DNA of 64,000 bases, taken from NCBI RefSeq assembly GCF_001905145.1, contig NZ_LWLB01000005.1:62001-126000 (forward strand). Direction: 5' to 3'. The position numbers were made by a program, and so were the translations under genes. Shown here piece by piece: positions 15,901 through 24,774 of the stretch (the stretch's first letter is position 1; every line of letters begins with the position of its first letter). The notes under the pieces are model-generated. The model ran no database searches and was not told the DNA's origin. It saw only the letters and a list, made by a program, of their open reading frames with translations. Origin of the DNA: Nocardiopsis sp. TSRI0078. Its GTDB lineage: Bacteria > Actinomycetota > Actinomycetes > Streptosporangiales > Streptosporangiaceae.

Positions 15901-15918
15901 GTTCACTTCGGGTTCACT
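15901..15918. promoter_or_regulatory. Paired GTTCACT heptamers, 11-bp period (SARP-box-like)
   Basis: GTTCACT at 15901-15907 and 15912-15918 are separated by TCGG, an exact 11-base period. The same words occur inverted at 38082-38099 (AGTGAAC, CCGA, ACTGAAC). SARP regulators are known to bind heptameric direct repeats at 11-bp spacing, and a SARP-like gene ends 62 bases away. Confidence 0.5.
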
Positions 15919-15980
15919 CGGCCGCGGTGCGCGCGGGCGGAGGCGGGCAGGTGCGACTCCCTACCTCGGGGCACCGGGGT

Positions 15981-18485
15981 TCACCGCGCCGGATGCTTCG
16001 GAGACTCGACCATCGCGCGACTCGCCTTGTTGGGTTTTTCCGAGATGATCGAGAGCTTTTCTTTCAGGGACCGGTAGACCTGGTGTGCGATCTCAGGACG
16101 GCCCCGCGAAACATGGATGGCCATGATTCGCTGGTACAGCGGCTCGTTGAATTCGTCGAACAGGCAAGCCTGCTCTAGAAGGCGGATCTTCGGCTCTTCC
16201 TCCAGAGTTTTCTCAGCGAGTTCCAGAAGAGACTCGACCACAGCACGTATGCACGCCTTCCGTGCCGCCTCTGCCCACACCTCCTCAGAACATTCGAGGA
16301 GTTTGGCAGGGTGCATTCGAACGATCTCCACCAGAGCCTGCTGCCGAAACCCTCCTTCAAGGCTCCTGGATTTCTTGTATGTCTTGGAGAATTCCCAAAG
16401 GTCCACGGAGAAGAGAGCGGAGTCCAGTGTGTAACGGCCGCTGCGGTTCACGATCACAGGCTGTCCGGGTTCCTGTAGTGCTTTTCGCAGGGATGAGCGG
16501 ATGCTGCTGATCGCGTTCTTGCGGGCAGAGACCGCTCGGTCCGAGTCCAGCGCGGCGAAGCACTCCTGGGCGATGTCCTCTGCGCTCGCCCCGCGGGGGT
16601 GCAGGGCGAGGTAGGCCAGGAGAGCACGGGCCACCGTGCGCAGCCCGGTCACCTCCTTGCCGTCTACCTGGGTGACCAGCGTGGGGGCGAACAAGCGCAA
16701 CCGCACCCGGCAAGAGGCCGCGTCCTCTTTCCAGTCGGGCGCTGTGGGAACAGGAGGAAGCGTCACGGGGACCGCTGGCTCTGCTTCCTCCTCTACCGGG
16801 GGAGAGGAAGCCTCACTCGGCGTGCTGTGCTCCGCAGCGCTGTGGCGGCGCAGGGCGATGCCGTCACGGCAGGCCTCGGTGCGAGCGGACCTCGCTCGAA
16901 ATCGGTCGGTGGTATCGCAGTCGAGGGCGACGGCGGCACGGTCGGTCTCACCGAGCACGCACACCACCACCGTGGCGCCGGTCGATGTCTCGGGCAGTCT
17001 GTGGGCCGCGTCGAGGTCGTCGGCACCGCACACCACCAGGATTCGAGGAGCGCCTGCGGAGTGGTCGCCCTCTGATGCACCGTCGGATTCCTCCATACCG
17101 CGCCGTGTGGCGGTGAGGAGTTCGCTCTCCACCGCGTTCCGCGCTCCAGGGAGGTCAGCCACGACCTGCACACCGGTCGGAAGTGCTTTGGCGCCACCGA
17201 GTTCCGCGAGGGCGACGCGGGTGGAGATCACCGGCTCGGGCGCGTGGTCTGTGGCGACTGCGGCCAGGACGGAGGCGGCATGGGCTCCGACGAATGCCAC
17301 CCCGTCCCGGCCGTTGACCCGAACCGTGTCGGAGACGAGCACATAGCCGTCCTCGTCGATGACGCCACGGGTGAGTCCGAGTCGATCCTCGATCAGCAGG
17401 TCACCCGTTGTGGGCATGGTGTCCTCAGTGCTCGCCGCAGCCGGAGCAGTTGCCGGGGCCGGGACAGGGGTGGAGGAGCGCGCTCGGAAGTTGGGGACGC
17501 GCCGCCGTCCAACTGCGTACCCCACTCCCAATCCGACTGCCCCGGTCACAGCGCCCACCAGAAGCGGGTCCGGATCCGGCGCTTGATCGCTCGCGGTGGT
17601 CACGTCCAACCGCACCCTCTCTGGCTCGGAGGCGCCGTTGGAGGTGTTCTCGGCGTTGGGCTGTGTGGACGGTACCGAGTCCTCCTCCTTTTCCGGGAGG
17701 GGCTGGAGGGTGTAGGCGATCTCCACTCGGCGGTGCTCTCCGTAAGGCGCCTGTGCATTCGCCGGAGGCTGGGTGGAACCGGCGCCCCGCACCTCGAAGT
17801 CGGCGTTCTCCAAGTGCTGGACGAGGTAGTCCGCGACGGCCTGCGCCCTCTGCTCGGACAGGTTCTGGTTGTAGGCGGGATCGCCGACCGGATCGGTGTG
17901 CCCGGTGACCACCACTGGTTTCTCGGCCTGGCCGAAGTCGCTGATGAGGTCGATGGTCGGCTGGAGCGACTGTTCCATCTCAGGGGTCAGCTCGGCTGAA
18001 TCGAACCCGAAGTACGGCAGGTGACGAACCCGGTCGATCGCCTCCTTCGACCGCTCAACCGGCTGTCCCTCCGAACCCTCCGCTCCCTGCCCGGCCGGGC
18101 CAGGGTGTGCCGGTACCGCGGCCGCCGTGTTCGTGTGGGACGCAAGCGCTGCGGTCTGGGCGGTGGTCGCGGTGGCGCCCCCGGCCGCCAGTACCCACAC
18201 CAGCCGCACCAGTCCTACCCGGGGCACCAGGCCGCGCAGCAGAGCGATGACGTCGAGGACGACAACGGCCAGGTGGACCACCCACACCGCCCACAGAGCC
18301 ACCACCAGTACGGCGATCACTACCTCGTCCGGGATTCGGCCCCCGCGTAGGTACTGCCAGAGCCACGTCCACGTGGTGTGCTCTCCCAGCGGCCATTCCA
18401 GTCGAGACGCCAGTAGGGCTGGGCCGATGAGCATCACGACGGCGACCACGGCTTCTGCGGCCATGGACCAGGCACTTCGCGGCAT
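15981..18485 (-). CDS. Membrane-anchored OmpA-like plus SARP/BTAD regulator
   Basis: The 834-residue protein has three N-terminal membrane helices (~9-27, 54-83, 91-115). An OmpA-like peptidoglycan-binding domain follows (YFGFDSAELTPEM at ~158, then VTGHTDPVGD at ~193 and LSEQRAQAVADYL). Another membrane helix (~309-326, LLVGAVTGAVGLGVGYAVG) leads to a variable middle region and a C-terminal SARP-like wHTH plus BTAD (from ~585, RLRLFAPTLVTQVDGKEV through SSIRSSLRKAL). Topology predicts a wall-sensing outside and a DNA-binding inside. It is the last gene of the Tad-like operon. Related BTAD proteins are common in actinobacterial Tad loci, so a regulatory role is likely; the OmpA link to sensing is inference. 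Confidence 0.8.
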   Translation of the reverse strand: MPRSAWSMAAEAVVAVVMLIGPALLASRLEWPLGEHTTWTWLWQYLRGGRIPDEVVIAVLVVALWAVWVVHLAVVVLDVIALLRGLVPRVGLVRLVWVLAAGGATATTAQTAALASHTNTAAAVPAHPGPAGQGAEGSEGQPVERSKEAIDRVRHLPYFGFDSAELTPEMEQSLQPTIDLISDFGQAEKPVVVTGHTDPVGDPAYNQNLSEQRAQAVADYLVQHLENADFEVRGAGSTQPPANAQAPYGEHRRVEIAYTLQPLPEKEEDSVPSTQPNAENTSNGASEPERVRLDVTTASDQAPDPDPLLVGAVTGAVGLGVGYAVGRRRVPNFRARSSTPVPAPATAPAAASTEDTMPTTGDLLIEDRLGLTRGVIDEDGYVLVSDTVRVNGRDGVAFVGAHAASVLAAVATDHAPEPVISTRVALAELGGAKALPTGVQVVADLPGARNAVESELLTATRRGMEESDGASEGDHSAGAPRILVVCGADDLDAAHRLPETSTGATVVVCVLGETDRAAVALDCDTTDRFRARSARTEACRDGIALRRHSAAEHSTPSEASSPPVEEEAEPAVPVTLPPVPTAPDWKEDAASCRVRLRLFAPTLVTQVDGKEVTGLRTVARALLAYLALHPRGASAEDIAQECFAALDSDRAVSARKNAISSIRSSLRKALQEPGQPVIVNRSGRYTLDSALFSVDLWEFSKTYKKSRSLEGGFRQQALVEIVRMHPAKLLECSEEVWAEAARKACIRAVVESLLELAEKTLEEEPKIRLLEQACLFDEFNEPLYQRIMAIHVSRGRPEIAHQVYRSLKEKLSIISEKPNKASRAMVESPKHPAR

Positions 18486-18539
18486 ACCTTCGCACTTTCC
18501 TTGTCTCGTTGGAGGTGCTGCGTGAAAGAGGACAGCTCG

Positions 18540-18971
18540 TCATCCCGCAGGCGGCTGAAGAACGGTGGCCGTGGCTTCGGCTTCGATCGGCGTTGCGGTG
18601 ATCGGCAGCACGGAGGGGGTGTAGGTGGTCCGGGCCAGCACGGCCACCCGCTCCTCCTCGACCAGTACTCGGCCGGTGAGCCCTTGCGAGGCCAGGTGGT
18701 CGATAGCGGCCTGCTGGGCCGCAGCGGTGTCCAGCACCGGGATCCCTTGTTCGAGGGTGGCGGCCGTGTCGATCTGGTGCGTGCCCGACCGTGCGGCCGA
18801 GTGAGCGATGTCCAACAGCTCGGACTTGGCGGCCAGCATCTGCCCGCCCTCCCACACCAGCGCGAACACGACCGTGATGACCGGGACGAGCATGATGAGG
18901 AGCACCGACGCGTGTCCTCCGTCGCCGCTGCCAGCCAGACGATGCCTGTGGTTTCGGGGGTCGCGGATCAT
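18540..18971 (-). CDS. TadE/TadG-like pseudopilin protein
   Basis: The 143-residue protein starts at ATG 18971, overlapping the upstream stop (ATGA). A short basic N-terminus precedes one membrane helix (ASVLLIMLVPVITVVFALVWEGG), then a helical extracytoplasmic part. This is the TadE/G-like 'DxGxAS...' minor pseudopilin layout. It is probably a minor subunit of the Flp/Tad-type fibre or its assembly platform. Confidence 0.75.
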   Translation of the reverse strand: MIRDPRNHRHRLAGSGDGGHASVLLIMLVPVITVVFALVWEGGQMLAAKSELLDIAHSAARSGTHQIDTAATLEQGIPVLDTAAAQQAAIDHLASQGLTGRVLVEEERVAVLARTTYTPSVLPITATPIEAEATATVLQPPAG

Positions 18972-19396
18972 GGCAACTGCCCTCGGTAAGGATCCACCGG
19001 GGAGGTCGAGGTGGCGGTCAGAGTGCGCTCGCCGCCGAGCCCGCCCAGGTCGACAACGGTGACCGTGCACGCCACCCGTACCTCCACAATTCCGCCGGGC
19101 TCGAATCCGGAGGCGTCCACCACGGCGGTGAAGAGGGAACAGACCACACCCCGGTCATCCAGTTCCCGTCCGGCCTCCCGGTAGGCGTGAGTACGGGCGG
19201 AAGCCGCGTCCCGCTGCAGGGAGGCGGCCCGCGCCGCCGCAGCGGCGGCGTCCTGGGTGATCAGGGCCGCTGAGACCTGGCGTCCGGCGATCACCATCAG
19301 CACCAGAGCCACGACCAGGACCGGGACGAGCAGGGACAGTTCAACCGAGGCGCTCCCGCGGTCATCGCGGCACCGATTCCGGCACAAGGTGCTCAT
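18968..19396 (-). CDS. TadE-family minor pseudopilin
   Basis: The 142-residue protein opens with RDDRGSASVELSLLVPVLVV, the diagnostic TadE motif (GSASVE before the membrane helix). The mature part is Ala-rich and helical, followed by strands with two cysteines (VVCSLF, RVACTVTV) that may form a disulfide. It overlaps both neighbours by four bases and is therefore in the same operon. Confidence 0.85.
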   Translation of the reverse strand: MSTLCRNRCRDDRGSASVELSLLVPVLVVALVLMVIAGRQVSAALITQDAAAAAARAASLQRDAASARTHAYREAGRELDDRGVVCSLFTAVVDASGFEPGGIVEVRVACTVTVVDLGGLGGERTLTATSTSPVDPYRGQLP

Positions 19397-19794
19397 GGTG
19401 TGAGACGTTCGACGGGTCCGGACACCTCCGAGGCCACGGGCAGACCGGCCCCGGGCAGCAGGCTCACGGCTCGGGCCCCGACGCGTACGCGTGCGTGAGC
19501 CGCACCCCGGTCGATGCGGACATCGACTTGGTGCAGCACTCCACCGCCGAGCTGTTCACGCGCCTGCTCGGCCTGTTCGTAGGCCGCCGCCGCAGAGCCG
19601 TCGTAGGCACGTGCCGTAGCAAGGGCCTGGGAGGAGATGACCTGGACACGGTGCTGGGCGTGCGCCCACACCCCCACCTGGATCACCCCCAGCAGCATCA
19701 CGAACACCAGGGGCAGGATGAACAGCGGCTCGGCACTGCCCTGGTCGTCGTGTCCGGTTCGCCGTCGGCTGTCCCGGTGCGGGGCGAGCTTCAC
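19393..19794 (-). CDS. TadE-family minor pseudopilin
   Basis: The 133-residue protein starts at GTG 19794 (GTGA overlap with the pilin-like gene). DDQGSAEPLFILPLVFVMLL is a TadE-type N-terminus with Gly-Ser-Ala-Glu before the membrane helix. The body carries a long Ala/Gln helix and a strand-rich tail. It is one of three consecutive TadE-like genes here. Confidence 0.82.
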   Translation of the reverse strand: MKLAPHRDSRRRTGHDDQGSAEPLFILPLVFVMLLGVIQVGVWAHAQHRVQVISSQALATARAYDGSAAAAYEQAEQAREQLGGGVLHQVDVRIDRGAAHARVRVGARAVSLLPGAGLPVASEVSGPVERLTP

Positions 19795-19997
19795 CTGTTC
19801 ACGCCCAGGTCGATGGACTCGGCCGCCGTGGTGAACTCTCCGATGAGGATTCCTCCGACGACGGTGGCGATGGTGATGGACACCATGATGATCAGGATCC
19901 AGTCCGTGGTCGCCGATCCGGTATCGGTGGATGCTCCTGACGGCGGAGCGATCCAGGTACGGGCGCGGTGCTGGACGCGCTGGAGGAGACCCTTCAT
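19791..19997 (-). CDS. Flp pilin-like single-span peptide
   Basis: The 68-residue peptide has a basic N-terminus, then TTDWILIIMVSITIATVVGGILIGEF, one membrane helix. Position between the TadC-like gene and the TadE genes matches the major pilin slot of Tad loci. The canonical Gly-x-x-x-x-E/Y processing site is not clear, so it may be a pilin-like membrane subunit. Confidence 0.7.
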   Translation of the reverse strand: MKGLLQRVQHRARTWIAPPSGASTDTGSATTDWILIIMVSITIATVVGGILIGEFTTAAESIDLGVNR

Positions 19998-20012
19998 GAC
20001 ACCTCTCCTTGT

Positions 20013-20888
20013 CTAGAACCCCGCCGTGATGTGTGCGAGGGCGACGTAGCTGATCAGCAGCAGGAACCCGGTGACCAGCCCCATGGTCGGCAGGGTCATG
20101 CGTTCGGTGGCCGCCTGGGCTGAAGCTTCGGTCTCGGCCAGGCGACGGGCACGCAGGGCGCTCGCCTTCGCGGCCAGAGAAATGCGGGTACGCGCCCCCG
20201 AAGCACCGCCCAACTGCAGTGAGGCCGCCAACTCGCCCAGCTCCCGCACCCCGGTTTCCCGGGCGAGGGCGTCGAGCCCCTCCCAGGGAGGACGGTGCCG
20301 CAGCACCGCGGTCTGCACTGCGGCACGGATCCGCTCAGGAGCAGGTCCCTTGCCGTGGTGCAGGGCGGTGGTCAACGCACCGGTGGTCCCCGCTCCAGCG
20401 GCCAAGCCCATCACCACCAGGTCCGCCAGCGCGGAGGCGGACGCCCTCAGCTCGGCTCGGTGTTCGGCGGCGGCTCTGCGGGCCGCCAGGTCCGGGGCCG
20501 CGACGCAGCCTCCGGCGACCAGGGTGGCGAACAGCCACGCGGTCGCGGGGCCGGGCAGAACCGCGCTGCCGAAGGTGGCCAGCACGGTGGCCAGCAGGAT
20601 CCCGATCCCAGTGGAAGCGGCCTTCTCCGCCCGGTAGGCCTCTGGCGATGTGCCCGCCACCGCGAGCGTGCGGGTCATGGCTGGCCCGGGTATACCGGCG
20701 CGGGCCAGTAGATGTCCTGCGCGGCGGCCGATCCGGTGCGCCCAACCATCCGTGGCAATGGGGCTCGGTTCCGGCCGTGGGCGGGGTGTGAGGCGCTCGG
20801 CCAGTGTGGGGCGGCGCAGGGCGTAGGCGGCAACACACACCCCGGCTCCCAGCAAGCTTCCAGCGGCTCCCAGCACGACGGCGCTCAT
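20013..20888 (-). CDS. TadC-like inner-membrane platform protein (T2SSF)
   Basis: The 291-residue protein starts at ATG 20888 (MSAVVLGAAG), overlapping the TadB-like stop by ATGA. It has an N-terminal membrane helix, a central helix pair (ATVLATFGSAVLPGPATAWL), a T2SS-F-type cytoplasmic helical domain (ADLVVMGLAAGAGTTGALT, LGELAASLQLGGASGAR) and a C-terminal helix (MGLVTGFLLLISYVALAHI). It is one of the paired platform proteins of Tad systems. Confidence 0.85.
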   Translation of the reverse strand: MSAVVLGAAGSLLGAGVCVAAYALRRPTLAERLTPRPRPEPSPIATDGWAHRIGRRAGHLLARAGIPGPAMTRTLAVAGTSPEAYRAEKAASTGIGILLATVLATFGSAVLPGPATAWLFATLVAGGCVAAPDLAARRAAAEHRAELRASASALADLVVMGLAAGAGTTGALTTALHHGKGPAPERIRAAVQTAVLRHRPPWEGLDALARETGVRELGELAASLQLGGASGARTRISLAAKASALRARRLAETEASAQAATERMTLPTMGLVTGFLLLISYVALAHITAGF

Positions 20889-21787
20889 CGGACACCGCCT
20901 ACCGCTCCGCCGGCCTCCGCCGGGCGGAGGCTGAAGGGGCGTGGCTGCTTCGGCGGTGACGCGAGGCGGGCCAGCCAGAAGAACGAGGCCGCCCACAGGC
21001 CTCCGGTCACACCGAGGATGAGCTGACCGGAGACAGTGTCCAGCGGTTCCAGGAAGGCGGGGTTGAACGCCGCCAGCCCCACCAGCATGAAGGTGGTGGC
21101 GGCGGCGATGATGCGTACCGAGGAGCGCACCCTGGCCCGGGACGCCGAGATCCGGGCCACCGCCGTCGCCCTGTCCCGGGCGGCTTCGGCCAGGCGTGAG
21201 AGCGCCCCGGCCACATCGCCGCTCTGGCGGGAGGCACCCATGGTCAGGGTGATCGCGATCAGGTCCGCCAGGTCGGAGTCGACCTGTGCGGCGAAGGCCT
21301 CCGCCGCCTGGTCCATGGGCTGACCGGTGCGCAGCCGCGCCTCCAGGGCCGCTACCTGGTCGCGGATCACCTCCGGGGCGACGGTCACAGTCGCGGCGAC
21401 GGCCTGGTGCAGCCCGGCAGCTCCGGTGATCATGTCCCGGAGCTGCTCGGCCCAGGAGGCCAGTGCCTCCGCCAGGTCGGCCTCAGCACGGTTCGCGGTG
21501 TCGGGGCCGAGCAGGGCGGGCAGCCACCACCCGGCCGCCGCGGCGAGCACCGCCCCGACCGGCCATCCCGTCACCAGGCCGGCCACCGCTCCCGCACCTG
21601 CGGCACCGGCCGCGCGCACCCACACCCGGCGCTGGCGCAGGAGCGCGGTCCAATGCCGTGAGGTGGGCGAAGCACCTGCGGCGCGCCACGGAACGAGGCT
21701 CATCGTGCAGGCGGCGCAGGCGATCCCCGAGCCCAGGAGGGCGCCTCCTACGGCCAGTCCGCCCACCGTCCAGTCCCACCAGGGCAT
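20885..21787 (-). CDS. TadB-like inner-membrane platform protein (T2SSF)
   Basis: The 300-residue protein starts at ATG 21787, overlapping the TadA stop by one base (TGATG). The T2SS-F domain is visible in EALASWAEQLRDMITGAAGL, where typical TadB has 'WxExLRDxLxxxxGL', and in the late ITLTMGASRQSGDVAGAL. Membrane helices flank it (AAGAAGAGAVAGLVTGWPVG, then FMLVGLAAFNPAFLEPL and GQLILGVTGGLWAASFF). It works with the TadC-like protein and TadA. Confidence 0.87.
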   Translation of the reverse strand: MPWWDWTVGGLAVGGALLGSGIACAACTMSLVPWRAAGASPTSRHWTALLRQRRVWVRAAGAAGAGAVAGLVTGWPVGAVLAAAAGWWLPALLGPDTANRAEADLAEALASWAEQLRDMITGAAGLHQAVAATVTVAPEVIRDQVAALEARLRTGQPMDQAAEAFAAQVDSDLADLIAITLTMGASRQSGDVAGALSRLAEAARDRATAVARISASRARVRSSVRIIAAATTFMLVGLAAFNPAFLEPLDTVSGQLILGVTGGLWAASFFWLARLASPPKQPRPFSLRPAEAGGAVGGVR

Positions 21788-23097
21788 CACGCCCACCCCC
21801 GCGCCACGTACCCGGCACGGGACAGGCGCTGGCCGCCCACGCCGCTGGGAGCGCACACCATCGCGCCCGTGGCTTCTGCGGCCTCGCGCGTGTACAGCTC
21901 GTTGGAAAGCACCTGGTCACCGTCGGAGCCCACGACCTCACGGATGCTCGTGACGGCCCGCTGGCCTTCCGCGGTGGTGTCGATGTGCACCACCAGGTGC
22001 AGGGCCGTCCCCGACAGGGACGCGGTCGCCGAGGCGCTCAACCGCTCCGATGACTGGGCGCAGTAGGCGGCCAGTTTGGCGAACACCTGCTGGCTGGACG
22101 AGGCGTGGATGGTGGACATCGACCCGTCCGTGCCCATGCTCATGGCGTTGAGCAGTGCGAGCGTCTCCGGCCCCCGGGTCTCCCCCACGACGACCCGGTC
22201 CGGGCACATCCTCAGCGCTGCCCGCACCAGTTCGGCCAGGGTGATCTCACCGACGCCCTCGATGTTCTCGGGGCGTCCCTGCAACGCCACGACATCGGCC
22301 TCGGGCAGGTGGCGGTGCAGTCCCAGTTCGAGGGAGTCCTCCACCGTGATGATCCGCTCGGCCTCCACCGTGGCCAGCAGAGCTCGGAGCAGCGTGGTCT
22401 TGCCCGCGTTGGTGGCACCGCTGACGATGACGTTCAAGCGTGCCCTCACCGCGGCGACCAGCAGGTCGCGGGCGGTCTGGTCGACCATCCCCGACCTGGC
22501 CAGGTTCCCCAAGGTCAGGTGCTGGGCGGGATGGCGGCGGATCGTCACGGTCGGTCGGGCCGCGACCCCGGGCATCACCGCCGACAACCGCTCACCTCCC
22601 GGCAGCTCCATGGACAGGATCGGGGCACCCATGTCGAAGCGGCGCTCGCCGCCGGTGGCCCGAGCGGCAGCCCTCTGCACCAGGGACACGAGGTCGGTGT
22701 CAGCGGCCACCACCGCCGGGCGGCGTTCCCGGCGGCCTCCGCCGAAGTCGACGATGACCGGCTGCGATCCGGTGATGTGGATGTTCTCCACCCCGGGCTC
22801 GACCAGCAGCTCCTCCAGCGGCCCCAGCCCCAGGACGTGGTCCAGCACGAGCTGGCGCAGCCGTGCCTCCTCCGGCGCGGCGAGTTCCCCCTCCCCTCGG
22901 ACCAGGGCTGTGCGGGCCCGGTCCTCCAGCAGGGTGTCCACCAGCCGTCCCACGTACTCGGCGTCCTCCGCCTCACCGGGTACGGTGACGAGCTGCTCGG
23001 TGACCTGGCCGGCCAGGGTGACCGCCGTATCCCGCAGTGCGTCGTCCTCGTCGCCGGATGCGAGGAGCGAATGTGTGCGTTCAGAGGTCGTCGTCAT
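21787..23097 (-). CDS. tadA: TadA/CpaF-type secretion ATPase
   Basis: The 436-residue protein starts at ATG 23097, overlapping the TadZ-like stop (ATGA); the longer frame to 23448 is rejected because it lies within that gene. Walker A is GATNAGKTT (227-235), followed by ITVEDSLELGL (Asp box), CPDRVVVGETRGPE (Walker B) and the His box STIHASS. The LGLGPLEELLVEPGVENIHI stretch (~89-108) is typical of CpaF. This is the hexameric motor powering the Tad-like apparatus. Confidence 0.95.
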   Translation of the reverse strand: MTTTSERTHSLLASGDEDDALRDTAVTLAGQVTEQLVTVPGEAEDAEYVGRLVDTLLEDRARTALVRGEGELAAPEEARLRQLVLDHVLGLGPLEELLVEPGVENIHITGSQPVIVDFGGGRRERRPAVVAADTDLVSLVQRAAARATGGERRFDMGAPILSMELPGGERLSAVMPGVAARPTVTIRRHPAQHLTLGNLARSGMVDQTARDLLVAAVRARLNVIVSGATNAGKTTLLRALLATVEAERIITVEDSLELGLHRHLPEADVVALQGRPENIEGVGEITLAELVRAALRMCPDRVVVGETRGPETLALLNAMSMGTDGSMSTIHASSSQQVFAKLAAYCAQSSERLSASATASLSGTALHLVVHIDTTAEGQRAVTSIREVVGSDGDQVLSNELYTREAAEATGAMVCAPSGVGGQRLSRAGYVARGWA

Positions 23098-23978
23098 GCC
23101 GCGCCCGCCTCGATGGCGCGCCGCACCGGGGAGGCCGCGCCGATTCCGGAGAAGTCGTCGCACAGTTCCGCCAGGGCCTTGGCAGCTTTGATCAGCGGCA
23201 TCCACTCCAGGCCGTCGGGGTCCCGGCGTTGGGACCGCCACGCGGCCAGGCGGTCGCGCAGGCGGGTGGGCGGGCGGTACTCGCCCCGCACCAGCGCGGC
23301 TCCCACCGGGTCGTGCGGGATACGTGCCCACACCGGCAGCCCGGAGGCCACCTGGGACACCTCCTCGTCGGAGTGGAGGCAGGGTTCCGCGACGGCCAGC
23401 CCCACACACACTCCCTCCTGGCGCAGCGACGCCAGGGCCGGTGCGCACACTCTCAGCCTGGATGCGTGTCCGACATCCCCAGGATCGGTGAGGACCACGA
23501 CGGCGTCGGCGTGACGCAGCAGGGACGCCCCCGCGGACCCCGGTACCGCCCGCCCCGCGTCGATCACGGTCGCTTTCCCTGTCCCCAGCAGAGCGGGTTT
23601 GCTGACGAGCGCGTCCACCGCTCGTCCGGTTTCCATCGGATCGGCGGGAGCCATCACCGCACGGAGGCCGCCGGGCAGCTCCACCGCGTGGTGAAGCAGC
23701 GGTTCACTGGCCGAGGGCGCGTCTTGCACGCCTGCCTGTATCCATGCCTCAGCAGACGCCGGTACCGGGACCGGCCTGCGGGAGGCGGCTGCCAAGGACA
23801 CCAGTCCCGCTTCGCGGCCGGCGTCGATGCCGTACCAGGAGGCCAGGTCGCCACCGCAAGCATCAGCTTCCACCAGTACCGGCACTGTCAGAGGAGTCGA
23901 GGGCCAGCACGCCGCGACCGCGGTGGCCAGACTGGTGACCCCCGGAGCCCCGCTGAGTGAGCACACCGCAACGATCAT
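23094..23978 (-). CDS. TadZ/CpaE-like MinD-fold protein with altered Walker A
   Basis: The 294-residue protein has the MinD/ParA fold of TadZ/CpaE localisation factors. The P-loop reads SGAPGVTSLA instead of KGGxGKT, so neither lysine is present. LVEADACGGDLASWY is the Walker-A' strand, and ADAVVVLTDPGDVGHASRL the later strand. Loss of the lysines suggests a non-hydrolysing pole-marking protein. It overlaps the CpaB-like stop and the TadA start by four bases each. Confidence 0.8.
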   Translation of the reverse strand: MIVAVCSLSGAPGVTSLATAVAACWPSTPLTVPVLVEADACGGDLASWYGIDAGREAGLVSLAAASRRPVPVPASAEAWIQAGVQDAPSASEPLLHHAVELPGGLRAVMAPADPMETGRAVDALVSKPALLGTGKATVIDAGRAVPGSAGASLLRHADAVVVLTDPGDVGHASRLRVCAPALASLRQEGVCVGLAVAEPCLHSDEEVSQVASGLPVWARIPHDPVGAALVRGEYRPPTRLRDRLAAWRSQRRDPDGLEWMPLIKAAKALAELCDDFSGIGAASPVRRAIEAGAA

Positions 23979-24736
23979 TCCGCCCCCTCCGACTCCGCGA
24001 CCGCCTGAGCGTCCTCATGCGGATTCACCACCAGGACCTGAATCTCCTCACCGGCCGCCGCCCGCGAGAAGTGCGCTGCCTGGTCCCGGGGCAGAACCAC
24101 CTCCACCGCCTGCTGTCCATCCCCGAAACCGTCCTCGTCGGACGCGACGACACGGTGGACCAACCCCGTCACCACTCCCGAAGGGCTCTGCGCACTACTG
24201 CCCTCGGCGTCCTCCTCCTCGGCTTCGGGCACCTGACCGTGGGCTGCTACAGCGACCAGATCCACGGTCGTCCCCTCCCGTAGATCCGCGGGAACCGTGG
24301 TCACGGGTACCGCGACCACCGCTTGCCCCGGCTCCGGCCACAGAGCGCTGTCGGAGACCGAGCCCGCCACCAGCGGGGATCCCGCAGGCACCGGCCGCGT
24401 CAGTACCATCCCCTCCGCCACCTCGGGCGTGAGCAGCCGAAGCCCTTCCGCTTCTGCCAAGTCCACCGAGGTCACGTCCGCAGCGGTGATCATGTGCCCG
24501 GCGGGCAGGTCAGCGTTGAGCACCGCGACCGTGCGTGTCTCATCCGAGGCCAATCCGGCCCAGGCTCCTGCCGCGCCCCCCGCAACGATCAGCGCACCGG
24601 CCAACAGGCCCCATCGCCACCTGCGGCGTGAGGTCGCGGCCAACCTCACCGACTCCCACTCCCCCTCCCCCGCACCCCGCGTACGGCTTTCCCTGCTTTC
24701 CTGGTTCTTTTGCTTGGGATTCGCTAGCGCGACCAT
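23975..24736 (-). CDS. CpaB/RcpC-like SAF-domain protein
   Basis: The 253-residue protein starts at ATG 24736 after a strong GAGGGGGAGGG. A single membrane helix (WGLLAGALIVAGGAAGAWAGL) leads into a SAF domain (VLNADLPAGHMITAADVTSV at ~72-91, then EGMVLTRPVPAGSPLV) of the CpaB/RcpC type. The second half is strand-rich (VDLVAVAAHGQV). It probably forms part of the periplasm-side channel or assembly scaffold of the Tad system. Confidence 0.8.
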   Translation of the reverse strand: MVALANPKQKNQESRESRTRGAGEGEWESVRLAATSRRRWRWGLLAGALIVAGGAAGAWAGLASDETRTVAVLNADLPAGHMITAADVTSVDLAEAEGLRLLTPEVAEGMVLTRPVPAGSPLVAGSVSDSALWPEPGQAVVAVPVTTVPADLREGTTVDLVAVAAHGQVPEAEEEDAEGSSAQSPSGVVTGLVHRVVASDEDGFGDGQQAVEVVLPRDQAAHFSRAAAGEEIQVLVVNPHEDAQAVAESEGAE

Positions 24737-24774
24737 CCCTCCCCCTCTGCTCCGATGTCTTGTGCTTGCCGACC

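Larger units (their letters stand above)
15187..15980. other. ~800-bp gene-free control region (iterons, hairpins, operators)
   Basis: No credible gene lies between 15187 and 15980. The region holds three direct repeats (15255, 15347, 15441), the palindrome CCAAGGTGACCTTGG (15321-15335), three GGGTGAT words (15334, 15537, 15571), two perfect hairpins (15631-15653 and 15694-15721), GGCCCACC repeats (15792-15886) and an 11-bp-spaced GTTCACT pair (15901-15918). This density fits an origin, partition site or complex promoter. Confidence 0.7.
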
